64,000 nt of DNA from NCBI RefSeq assembly GCF_900461525.1, contig NZ_UGOD01000001.1:1519001-1583000 (forward strand), written 5' to 3'. Positions 56,868 to 64,000 of this stretch are shown here, piece by piece; position 1 is the stretch's first letter; every line of letters begins with the position of its first letter. Made by a program: the position numbers and the translations under genes. Origin of the DNA: Legionella busanensis (GTDB lineage Bacteria > Pseudomonadota > Gammaproteobacteria > Legionellales > Legionellaceae). The notes under the pieces are model-generated. The model was given only the letters and a program-made list of their open reading frames with translations. It had not been told where the DNA came from and did no database searches.

Positions 56868-57821
56868 ATGTCAAAACTAGCATTTATATTTCCTGGCCAA
56901 GGTTCGCAATCTATAGGAATGTTAGCAGAGTTAGCTGAAAGTTACTCAATCATTCAAAAAACTTTTAGTATCGCTTCTCAAGCAGTGGGTTATGATGTTT
57001 GGCAGCTCATTCAACAAGGCCCTGAAGAAAGATTAAATCAGACCGAAATTACTCAAGTTGCTATGTTAACTGCAGATGTTGCTATCTTTAATTTATTATC
57101 TAGTTTAGAGATAAAGCAACCTACATGGATGGCCGGCCATAGTTTAGGTGAATATGCAGCTTTAGTCTGCGCTGACGCTCTTAACTTAGAGCAGGCTGTA
57201 AAATTAGTGGCAAAACGTGGTCAACTAATGCAAGAAACTGTCCCTCTTGGCCGAGGTGTTATGGCAGCTGTAGTTGGCTTGACTGATGAGCAAGTGAATC
57301 AAATTTGTGCAGACGTTAGTACGGACAAAGAGCAGGTTTCTGTAGCAAATTATAACTCTATAGGACAAGTTGTTATTGCGGGCCATCGTGCGGCCGTAGA
57401 GGAAGCTATTATTAAAGCAGATAGTCAAGGAGCAAGAATGGCTAAAATACTAGCTGTGAGTGTTCCTTGCCATTGCTCACTATTAAAAGATGCTGCTCAG
57501 GCATTCGAAGTATACTTAAATGAAGTATCTTTTAAATCGCCAAGCATAAATGTAATTAGTAATGTTGATTTAAGTGTTTATAAAACACCTTCACAAATTC
57601 GTTCTTTGTTAAAAGAGCAGTTATTTAAACCTGTAAGATGGGTTGAAATAATTCAACTTTTGAAAAGAGAAGGGGTGAGTCAATTTGTTGAATGCGGCCC
57701 AGGTAAAGTACTCTCAGGTTTAATTAAGCGTATTGATCGCGACTTAGTTGCATTTAATACTCTAGATAAAAATTCAATTGATTATGCTGTATCGCAAATT
57801 GAAGCTTACAAGGTCAATTAG
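56868..57821 (+). CDS. fabD: Malonyl-CoA:ACP transacylase
   Basis: The 317-residue product moves malonyl groups from CoA to ACP. The N-terminal AFIFPGQGSQSIGML, the active Ser in GHSLGEYAALV, and the C-terminal FVECGPGKVLSGLIKRI are clear. ATG 56868 has a TGAGG site upstream and gives the normal N-terminus. A TTG 12 nt earlier is in frame but less likely. Confidence 0.96.
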   Translation: MSKLAFIFPGQGSQSIGMLAELAESYSIIQKTFSIASQAVGYDVWQLIQQGPEERLNQTEITQVAMLTADVAIFNLLSSLEIKQPTWMAGHSLGEYAALVCADALNLEQAVKLVAKRGQLMQETVPLGRGVMAAVVGLTDEQVNQICADVSTDKEQVSVANYNSIGQVVIAGHRAAVEEAIIKADSQGARMAKILAVSVPCHCSLLKDAAQAFEVYLNEVSFKSPSINVISNVDLSVYKTPSQIRSLLKEQLFKPVRWVEIIQLLKREGVSQFVECGPGKVLSGLIKRIDRDLVAFNTLDKNSIDYAVSQIEAYKVN

Positions 57822-57885
57822 TGATAAATGATTTATAAAACTTAATTTTTTAAGTTTAAATATACTTTGTATAGTAGGGGTTTAT

Positions 57886-58632
57886 ATGATTAGCCTAGAA
57901 GGAAAAATAGCTTTAGTAACAGGCGCTAGTCGAGGAATTGGAAAGGCTATTGCTCAAACGTTGGCGCAAAGAGGTGCCTATGTAGTAGGCAGTGCAACTA
58001 CTCAAGAATCTGCGCTTACTATTAGTAAACATTTTAATGAAAGTAATTTAGCAGGTGAAGGGGTCACTCTTGATGTTACCAGCGCTGAGAGTGTAGAAAG
58101 CCTTATGGCGCAGCTTTCTGATGAGAAAAAAATTCCATCTATACTTATAAATAATGCTGGTATTACTGCTGATAATTTATTATTGCGTATGGATGATAAT
58201 GAGTGGTATCGCGTCATTGAAACTAATTTGAATTCCATTTTTCGCATGAGTAAAGCTTGTGTTAAATCTATGTTTAGAGCAAGATGGGGCCGAATTATTA
58301 CGATTGGCTCTGTAGTTGGTTCTAGCGGCAACTCAGGGCAAGCAAATTACACAGCTGCCAAAGCAGGCGTAATAGGCTTTTCAAAATCTTTAGCCCAAGA
58401 ATTAGCAAGCCGCGGTGTTACTGTTAATGTTGTAGCCCCTGGGTTTATTGAGACTGATATGACTGATGCTCTACCGGATTTGGTAAAAGAAGAAATGCTT
58501 AAACGCATTCCGATGAAACGCTTTGGGCAAGTAAATGACATTGCTGAAGTTGTTGCATTTTTAGCATCTGATAGTGCAAATTATATTACTGGCGAAACTA
58601 TTCATGTTAATGGTGGCCTATATATGGATTAA
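57886..58632 (+). CDS. fabG: 3-oxoacyl-ACP reductase
   Basis: The 248-residue product is a classical SDR that reduces beta-ketoacyl-ACP with NADPH. The cofactor motif is VTGASRGIGKAIAQTL, then LINNAGITADNLLLRM. The catalytic Ser is in GSVVGSSGN and the Tyr and Lys in YTAAKAGVIGFSKSLA. The C-terminal YITGETIHVNGGLYM is characteristic. It sits between fabD and acpP as usual. Confidence 0.97.
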   Translation: MISLEGKIALVTGASRGIGKAIAQTLAQRGAYVVGSATTQESALTISKHFNESNLAGEGVTLDVTSAESVESLMAQLSDEKKIPSILINNAGITADNLLLRMDDNEWYRVIETNLNSIFRMSKACVKSMFRARWGRIITIGSVVGSSGNSGQANYTAAKAGVIGFSKSLAQELASRGVTVNVVAPGFIETDMTDALPDLVKEEMLKRIPMKRFGQVNDIAEVVAFLASDSANYITGETIHVNGGLYMD

Positions 58633-58747
58633 TTAAATTTTAATGGGTAATCTGATAAACTTATATTAATTAAGCTTGCGTTCTGCAAAGAATTGAATAA
58701 ACTACCCACCATATATTTTTTTAACCTTAAGAAAGGAAATACAAGTT

Positions 58748-58996
58748 ATGAGTACAGTTGAAGAGCGAGTTCGTAAAATTGTTGGTGAACAATTAGGTGT
58801 TAAGGAAGATGATTTAAAAAATGATGCTTCTTTTGTTGAAGATTTAGGTGCTGATTCTCTTGACACAGTAGAACTCGTTATGGCTCTTGAAGAAGAATTT
58901 GAAACTGAAATTCCAGATGAAAAAGCAGAAAAAATCACGACTATTCAAGAAGCGATTGATTATATTGAATCAAATATGAATAAAGAAGAAGCTTGA
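58748..58996 (+). CDS. acpP: Acyl carrier protein
   Basis: The 82-residue product is ACP, with the phosphopantetheine Ser in [19 protein letters not shown] and a strongly acidic composition. The C-terminal tail (ESNMNKEEA) is slightly longer than in E. coli. The GAAAGGAAATAC ribosome region lies before the ATG. It is followed 18 bp later by fabF. Confidence 0.97.
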   Translation: MSTVEERVRKIVGEQLGVKEDDLKNDASFVEDLGADSLDTVELVMALEEEFETEIPDEKAEKITTIQEAIDYIESNMNKEEA

Positions 58997-59014
58997 TAAT
59001 TAAGGAGCTATTCG

Positions 59015-60262
59015 TTGAGTAAGAGACGTGTTGTAGTAACCGGGATGGGGATGGTAACCCCACTTGGCTTAAATGTAGAAGATACTTGGCAAGGTATTTT
59101 GGCTGGTAAAAGCGGTGTTGTGCCTGTAGAAGGGTTTGATACAGCTGATTTCTCAACCAAAATTTGGGCTAAAGTAAAAAATTTTAACATTGAAAATTAT
59201 GTCCCTCTCAAAGAAGCTCGGAAAATGGATATGTTTACGCAATATGGGCTAGCTGCAGCCGATGAAGCTATAGCCAGCTCTGGTCTTGTTATTGATGATG
59301 ATCTAAGCTTGCGTGCAGGTGTGGCTGTTGGGGCAGGTATTGGTGGTATAGAAACAATTACTAATAATCAAGAAAAATTGATGGCAGGCGGGCCCCGCAG
59401 AGTTTCTCCCTTTTTTATACCTGCTGGTATTATTAATATGGTTGCAGGCCAGATATCAATCAAATATAAATTAAAAGGTCCTAATATATCGGTAGTAACT
59501 GCTTGTACCACTGGCACACATAATATAGGCCTTGCAGGTAGAATGATTGCTTATGGTGATGCTGATATTATGATTTGTGGTGGTGCTGAAATGACTACCA
59601 CTCCTTTGTGTTTAGCTGGTTTCTCTTCTGTTAAAGCGCTTTCGAAAAGAAATGATGAGCCAGAAAAAGCTTCACGTCCCTGGGATAAAGACAGAGATGG
59701 TTTTGTCATGGGAGAGGGTGCTGGTGTTTTAGTTTTAGAAGAATATGAACATGCTAAAGCACGTGGTGCAAAGATTTATGCTGAATTAGTAGGATTTGGC
59801 ATGTCTGGTGATGCTTTCCATATTACAGCCCCAGACGATGATGCAGATGGCGCATCTCGAGCCATGTTAGCGGCTATTCAAGATGCCAATATAGCGCCTA
59901 GTGAAGTCAACTATATCAATGCGCATGGAACATCAACTTATTTAAATGATTTAAATGAAACTAAAGCTGTAAAGAAAATATTTGGTAATCATGCTTATAA
60001 ATTAGCGATTAGCTCAACTAAATCTATGACTGGACATCTACTTGGTGCTGCTGGTTCTGTGGAAGCTATTTTCTCTATATTAGCAATTAGAGATCAAGTT
60101 GCGCCGCCTACTATTAATTTAGAGCAGCCTGATGAAGGATGTGATTTAAATTATGTTCCTCATAAACCGCAGTCAATGAAAATTGATTATGCTTTGAGTA
60201 ATTCCTTAGGATTTGGCGGAACTAATGGCACCTTGCTATTTAAACGACTTGCCTCTACTTAA
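59015..60262 (+). CDS. fabF: Beta-ketoacyl-ACP synthase II
   Basis: The 415-residue product elongates acyl-ACP chains. The catalytic Cys is in VVTACTTGTHNIG. The two active His are in NAHGTSTYLNDLNE and SMTGHLLGAAGSVEA, and RPWDKDRDGFVMGEGAGVLV is typical. It starts with TTG 7 nt behind a strong TAAGGAG site, giving the normal N-terminus SKRRVVVTGMGMVTPLG. It closes the fab cluster; the 278 bp after it hold no clear gene. Confidence 0.96.
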   Translation: MSKRRVVVTGMGMVTPLGLNVEDTWQGILAGKSGVVPVEGFDTADFSTKIWAKVKNFNIENYVPLKEARKMDMFTQYGLAAADEAIASSGLVIDDDLSLRAGVAVGAGIGGIETITNNQEKLMAGGPRRVSPFFIPAGIINMVAGQISIKYKLKGPNISVVTACTTGTHNIGLAGRMIAYGDADIMICGGAEMTTTPLCLAGFSSVKALSKRNDEPEKASRPWDKDRDGFVMGEGAGVLVLEEYEHAKARGAKIYAELVGFGMSGDAFHITAPDDDADGASRAMLAAIQDANIAPSEVNYINAHGTSTYLNDLNETKAVKKIFGNHAYKLAISSTKSMTGHLLGAAGSVEAIFSILAIRDQVAPPTINLEQPDEGCDLNYVPHKPQSMKIDYALSNSLGFGGTNGTLLFKRLAST

Positions 60263-60540
60263 GTTAAATATTGGTACTAAGTTAAGCTCTAATTCTTTTT
60301 CAGTTTATTAGATAATCTAATAGATCTATAATCGTCGTGGTAACTTTAGCTAAGCTTAAATATTTGCGTGTGAGCGCCAAAGAAAGCCGTTCGGTAGAAA
60401 GTATTAATCATTTACAAATGAAGTAGTATTTTTTTAATTGAGGACTTTTACTAAAAGATAACTTTATACTTAATTTTTTAACTGGTAATGCAATATGTCA
60501 ATAATATTTAAATATCAAATATTTCCTAATGGTGTAATCA

Positions 60541-61578
60541 ATGCACTCTGATGAGCCCCATTTTAATAATCATAATACTAGCTTGAAACATAGACATTTA
60601 ATTAAATTTCTTATTACAATTTTAATAATTTTAATGTTAATAAGTATACCTTTAGGTTGGTTTATCTACCGTCTAAATAAACCCATCGCTACTGAAGGTA
60701 AATCACTTATTATAGAGGTAAAACCGAATTCAACAGCCAAACTATTAGTCCAGAAGTTATATGAAAATCATTTTATCGATTCAAAATTTATTATAGAAAA
60801 TTATATTAAATATAAAGGGCTAGCTAATCAATTAAAGGCTGGTGTTTATCAAATTCAGCCAGGTGAAACAGCAATAAATTTAGTTGACCGAATTGTCAAA
60901 GGTGATGTTTTAATCGCTGCATTTCGTATTATTGAAGGGACTAATATTTATCAAGTTAAGCAAAAGTTGTCGCAAGCGCCATACTTGCATTATAAAGCAA
61001 AAGATTGGACTGTTATTTCAAATCAGTATCCAAATGCTGAGGGATTATTACTAGCCGATACTTATTATTATAATGCAGGTAGTGATGCCAAGCCGCTTTT
61101 GCTCAACGCGAACAAAAAACTATTAGCTGTTTTAAATTCTAATTGGGAAAAACGAAGCTCAGCATTACCTTATAAAACGCCCTATGAGTTACTTATTGCT
61201 GCTTCTATCATTGAAAAAGAAACTTCTCTACCTTCAGAGCGAAGAATTATTAGTGGTATTGTCGTTAATCGCATAAAAAAGAGAATGCCTCTACAGATGG
61301 ATCCGACGGTTATTTATGCTTTAGGCCCTACGTTTTCTGGCAAACTAGGACATCATAATTTAGATTTTGATTCGCCTTATAATACTTACCTTTACCGAGG
61401 GCTTCCGCCTACTCCAATTGCTATGGTTGGCCGAGACGCAATTGAAGCGGCAGCTCAACCCCAAATTTCAAATTATCTGTATTTTGTAGCTAAAGGCGAT
61501 GGTTCTCATATTTTCTCGGCAACTTATGAGGAGCAAAAACAGGCTATTGCTCGTTATATGAATAAGGAAAATCAATAA
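60541..61578 (+). CDS. mltG: Endolytic murein transglycosylase MltG
   Basis: The 345-residue product (YceG-like) cuts nascent glycan strands at the outer face of the inner membrane. One N-terminal membrane helix at ~20-43 (LIKFLITILIILMLISIPLG) is followed by a LysM-like part. The YceG catalytic region has LLIAASIIEKETSLPSERRI with the active Glu, then MPLQMDPTVIYALG and YNTYLYRGLPPTPIAMVG. It overlaps tmk by one base. pabC, often between fabF and mltG, is absent. Confidence 0.95.
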   Translation: MHSDEPHFNNHNTSLKHRHLIKFLITILIILMLISIPLGWFIYRLNKPIATEGKSLIIEVKPNSTAKLLVQKLYENHFIDSKFIIENYIKYKGLANQLKAGVYQIQPGETAINLVDRIVKGDVLIAAFRIIEGTNIYQVKQKLSQAPYLHYKAKDWTVISNQYPNAEGLLLADTYYYNAGSDAKPLLLNANKKLLAVLNSNWEKRSSALPYKTPYELLIAASIIEKETSLPSERRIISGIVVNRIKKRMPLQMDPTVIYALGPTFSGKLGHHNLDFDSPYNTYLYRGLPPTPIAMVGRDAIEAAAQPQISNYLYFVAKGDGSHIFSATYEEQKQAIARYMNKENQ

Positions 61579-62213
61579 TGTTGGGACGATTTATTGTAGT
61601 CGAAGGCCTTGAGGGAGCGGGTAAAACGACAGCTATTGAAATAATTAAACATTATCTAGAAGAGAGAATAAAAAAGATCATAGTAACTCGTGAACCAGGT
61701 GGAACTTACATAGGTGAAAAATTAAGATCTTTAATTAAAGAGTCTATTCCTAATGAGCCTCTTAATAGTCTTAGTGAATTGCTAATGATATACGCAGCAA
61801 GGGTGCAACTAATTCAAAATGTTATCCAGCCCGCTATAGCTCAAGGTGAATGGGTAATAGCAGATCGTTTCGAGCTGTCTACCTATGCCTACCAGGGAGG
61901 TGGGAGAAATATAAATCAAGCTATTTTAGATAATCTATCTAGTTTTTGCCTGGCAGGGTTCAAACCTGATTTAACGCTCTTTTTAGATATTGCGCCTGAG
62001 CAAGGCCTGCAAAGAATCCGTAATCGAGGAGAAATTGATCGTATTGAGCAAGAATCGTTGGTATTTTTTAATCGTGTTTATAAAGCTTATCATCAAAAAC
62101 TGAAACAGACTGAAAATGCAGTAATTATTGATGCAAGTATGCCTCTTGAAAAAGTGCAACAGTCTATTTGTTTACAGCTTAAAACATTTTTGGATGAAAA
62201 TGCATACTCCTAA
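61578..62213 (+). CDS. tmk: Thymidylate kinase
   Basis: The 211-residue product phosphorylates dTMP to dTDP. The P-loop is VVEGLEGAGKTTAIEII, the DRX motif is VIADRFELSTYAYQGGGR, and TREPGGTYIGEKLR is typical. It overlaps mltG by 1 nt and holB by 14 nt, so the genes form one tight operon. Confidence 0.95.
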   Translation: MLGRFIVVEGLEGAGKTTAIEIIKHYLEERIKKIIVTREPGGTYIGEKLRSLIKESIPNEPLNSLSELLMIYAARVQLIQNVIQPAIAQGEWVIADRFELSTYAYQGGGRNINQAILDNLSSFCLAGFKPDLTLFLDIAPEQGLQRIRNRGEIDRIEQESLVFFNRVYKAYHQKLKQTENAVIIDASMPLEKVQQSICLQLKTFLDENAYS

Positions 62214-63114
62214 TCTCATTAATATCGAGTCTGAATACCTAACATACTGGCAACATTTTAAAGACGCTTATAATAGCAAACGTCTAGCTCATGCGCAGTT
62301 GTTACGAGCTTCATCCATAACTAAGTTAACAACGCTGTATCATCAAATAATAACAACTCTTTTATGTAAACAAGATAATCAACCTTGTGGTTCTTGTAAG
62401 TCATGCATATTAAATAATCAAGGAATGCATCCAGATTTATATCAAATTAAACCTGAAAAAGTAGGTGGCGTAATTAAGGTCGAGCAAATTAGAGATTTAC
62501 ATCTTACATTGTATACTTCACCTCAAGTTTCTGAAAATAAAGTAATTTTAATTTTAAACGCTGAAAGAATGAACCATGCTGCAGCCAATTCTTTATTAAA
62601 AATTTTAGAGGAACCGCCTGCTAATATTTATTTTATTTTAACAATAGAATCAATAAGTACACTTCCTGCAACTATTTTTAGTCGTTGTCAGCACTGGTAT
62701 TTTCCCGATCCTACCCATGAAGGTGATTATTTTTTACAAAATGATAAGAGTTTCTTGGAAAACCATCAAAATGAACTATTTAAGCAAAAAGAAGTCTTTA
62801 TAGATGATTTAATAGCTATTAGAAAAGAGCGTGTTTCCATCAATATTATTGCTGAAAAATGGGCTATTTATGAATTAGTTGAGTTAACACGGTTACTTTA
62901 TTTAATAACGGCACAAATGATTCATAACTATTTTTATAAGGATGGCAGCAAGACAGCCTTAGCTGCTAAATTAAATGAATTAAACCAGGATGTAAAAGTT
63001 ACCCATTTATTTTCATTAATTGATAAGTTAAATCAACTTAGTAAAAATTTAAGCTATAGTATAAATGTAAATCAGTTGCTCACTTTAGAAGATTTACTGC
63101 TAAGCTTTCTGTAA
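62200..63114 (+). CDS. holB: DNA polymerase III delta-prime subunit
   Basis: The roughly 304-residue product is a clamp-loader subunit. The zinc cysteines are in QPCGSCKSCILNNQGMHPDL. The AAA+ sensor region shows KVILILNAERMNHAAANSLL, then KILEEPPANIYFILTIES and ATIFSRCQHWYFP. ATG 62200 is chosen for its usual N-terminus; it overlaps the end of tmk by 14 nt. Order tmk-holB-pilZ-tatD is conserved in gammaproteobacteria. Confidence 0.92.
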   Translation: MHTPNLINIESEYLTYWQHFKDAYNSKRLAHAQLLRASSITKLTTLYHQIITTLLCKQDNQPCGSCKSCILNNQGMHPDLYQIKPEKVGGVIKVEQIRDLHLTLYTSPQVSENKVILILNAERMNHAAANSLLKILEEPPANIYFILTIESISTLPATIFSRCQHWYFPDPTHEGDYFLQNDKSFLENHQNELFKQKEVFIDDLIAIRKERVSINIIAEKWAIYELVELTRLLYLITAQMIHNYFYKDGSKTALAAKLNELNQDVKVTHLFSLIDKLNQLSKNLSYSINVNQLLTLEDLLLSFL

Positions 63115-63128
63115 AGATAGGAGCGCCA

Positions 63129-63467
63129 ATGATTGATGTGCCTATTGTAAACGGAGATTTTCCTACAGAAGCCGCACTTTATATGGCTTATATGCCATTT
63201 ATTAAAGATGGAGGGTTATTTATTCGTACTAACTTAACTCTACCTTTAGGTGGTAAAGTTAAATTGTCTATTAAATTAATTGATGAACTGGAACCTTACG
63301 TTATTTCTGCCAAAGTTGCATGGATAACACCTAGAGGCTCTCAAGGTAACAAGCCTGCAGGCTTAGGTTTTCAGTTTCAAGGAGAAGAGGGTCGAGTTTT
63401 AAAAAATAAAATAGAAACCTATTTAACTACCATGTTAAAATCGACACAAATCACTGACACATTGTAA
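63129..63467 (+). CDS. pilZ: Type IV pilus-associated PilZ-domain protein
   Basis: The 112-residue product matches the stand-alone PilZ of the pilus system. It has YMPFIKDGGLFIRTN, LPLGGKVKLSIKLID, AKVAWITPRGSQGNKPAG and LGFQFQGEEG. This type lacks the RxxxR c-di-GMP motif of other PilZ domains, and I see none here. It works in type IV pilus assembly. Its place between holB and tatD is the usual one. A TAGGAG site precedes the ATG. Confidence 0.92.
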   Translation: MIDVPIVNGDFPTEAALYMAYMPFIKDGGLFIRTNLTLPLGGKVKLSIKLIDELEPYVISAKVAWITPRGSQGNKPAGLGFQFQGEEGRVLKNKIETYLTTMLKSTQITDTL

Positions 63468-63469
63468 TT

Positions 63470-64000
63470 ATGTTAACTGACTCGCACTGTCATTTAAATT
63501 TACTCGATTTAAATGATTTTAATAATCAATTAGATAATGTCATTGTTGCTGCTACTAATAACGATGTTAATTCACTTCTGTGTGTATGCGTCGATTTAAC
63601 AGACTATCCTATACTCTGTGATATTGCAGATAAATATCAACAGGTTAAAATATCTGTGGGCTTACATCCTAATAATCCTGTAGATAAAGAGCCTAGCGCA
63701 GAAACACTTGTAAAATTAGCTAAACAACATCCAGCTTGTATTGCGATAGGCGAAACAGGCCTTGATTATTATCGAGTCCATGATGTTCAGGCACAAAAAC
63801 AGCAAAGGGATCGTTTTCGCGAGCATATTTATGCTGCTGTTACTTCTCAAAAACCACTAATCATTCATACCCGTCAAGCAGCAGAAGATACCTTACAGGT
63901 TATGGCAGATGAAAATGCAAGTGAAATTGGTGGTGTTATGCATTGCTTTGCTGAAGATCTAAGTATTGCTAAGCGAGCTATTGATCTAAATTTTTATATT
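63470..64000 (+). CDS. TatD-family metal-dependent hydrolase, N-terminal part
   Basis: The gene starts at ATG 63470, 2 nt after the pilZ stop, and runs off the window after 177 codons. It has MLTDSHCHLNLLDL with the first metal-binding His pair, KISVGLHPNN, IAIGETGLDYYRVHD with a metal-ligand Glu, PLIIHTRQAAEDTL and GGVMHCFAED. TatD-type enzymes are metal-dependent nucleases. The YcfH type is expected beside holB. Confidence 0.93.
   Translation, partial: MLTDSHCHLNLLDLNDFNNQLDNVIVAATNNDVNSLLCVCVDLTDYPILCDIADKYQQVKISVGLHPNNPVDKEPSAETLVKLAKQHPACIAIGETGLDYYRVHDVQAQKQQRDRFREHIYAAVTSQKPLIIHTRQAAEDTLQVMADENASEIGGVMHCFAEDLSIAKRAIDLNFYI

Noticed and set aside
58002-58331. Antisense open frames within fabG and other core genes
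   Set aside because: They are shadows of well-conserved sense genes with no ribosome sites or recognisable products.
60337-60426. 30-codon GTG ORF between fabF and mltG, as a pabC remnant
   Set aside because: No ribosome site and no similarity that I can see to PabC.
1-64000. tRNA or rRNA genes, prophage or insertion sequences
   Set aside because: No cloverleaf with a T-loop motif, no rRNA-like conserved blocks, and no transposase or integrase frames were recognised by eye. A tRNAscan or Infernal run would settle this.

Overview
The window is an AT-rich (my estimate is mid-30s % G+C), gene-dense bacterial chromosome segment that is gammaproteobacterial and most consistent with Legionella or a close member of Legionellales. 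The basis is a ProA-type secreted zinc metalloprotease beside a Fis-family regulator, eukaryotic-like ankyrin and F-box genes typical of Dot/Icm effector repertoires, a Glu-rich effector-like C-terminus, and housekeeping blocks in gammaproteobacterial order. I cannot name the species. No tRNA, rRNA, CRISPR array, prophage or insertion sequence was recognised.

Layout. 1-974 is the 3' end of htpG, closed by a strong hairpin. 1066-5090 (minus) is a two-gene operon: a fused FAD oxidase/methyltransferase and an unknown protein. 5091-9480 carries proA, fis and argE with structured intergenic DNA. 9487-13047 holds two unknown genes, a DUF1840 protein and selO. 13260-14768 is a flavin oxidoreductase with a Rieske tail, followed by a four-unit tandem palindromic repeat array. 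15413-18145 is a membrane-protein/SDR cluster. 18120-20938 is a lipid A block (lpxB overlapped by a Gfo/Idh gene that may be gnnA-like) next to divergent rnhB. 22274-26107 (minus) is the rod-shape/ribosome operon rsfS-rlmH-mrdA-rodA. 26.2-42.8 kb is the accessory stretch. It contains three copies of a ~100-bp palindromic repeat, two ankyrin proteins (487 and 1243 aa), an F-box protein ending in a CaaX-like box, ada, a BNR-repeat protein, a divergent SHMT homologue coupled to a LysE exporter, and small metabolic genes. 43118-47757 is hutU-hutH-aldehyde dehydrogenase, facing a POT peptide transporter. 47791-49032 is rnhA-dnaQ. 49294-52170 carries an unknown large protein, a stress flavoprotein and an L,D-transpeptidase. 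52189-53822 is erpA and mnmA. 54018-64000 is the conserved yceD-rpmF-plsX-fabH-fabD-fabG-acpP-fabF-mltG-tmk-holB-pilZ-tatD block.

How they fit together. Core genes cover envelope growth (PBP2, RodA, LpxB, fatty-acid synthesis, MltG, LDT), translation (RsfS, RlmH, MnmA, L32) and replication/repair (DnaQ, RNases H, HolB, Tmk, Ada). Nutrient genes (POT peptide uptake, histidine degradation, ProA) suit an amino-acid-fed intracellular lifestyle. The most interesting items are the F-box/CaaX protein at 34071, the FAD/methyltransferase fusion with an E-block tail at 1066, the SHMT-like/LysE pair at 35373, the large ankyrin protein at 37441 and the lpxB-coupled Gfo/Idh gene. All functional statements rest on motif reading by eye; no database search was run.
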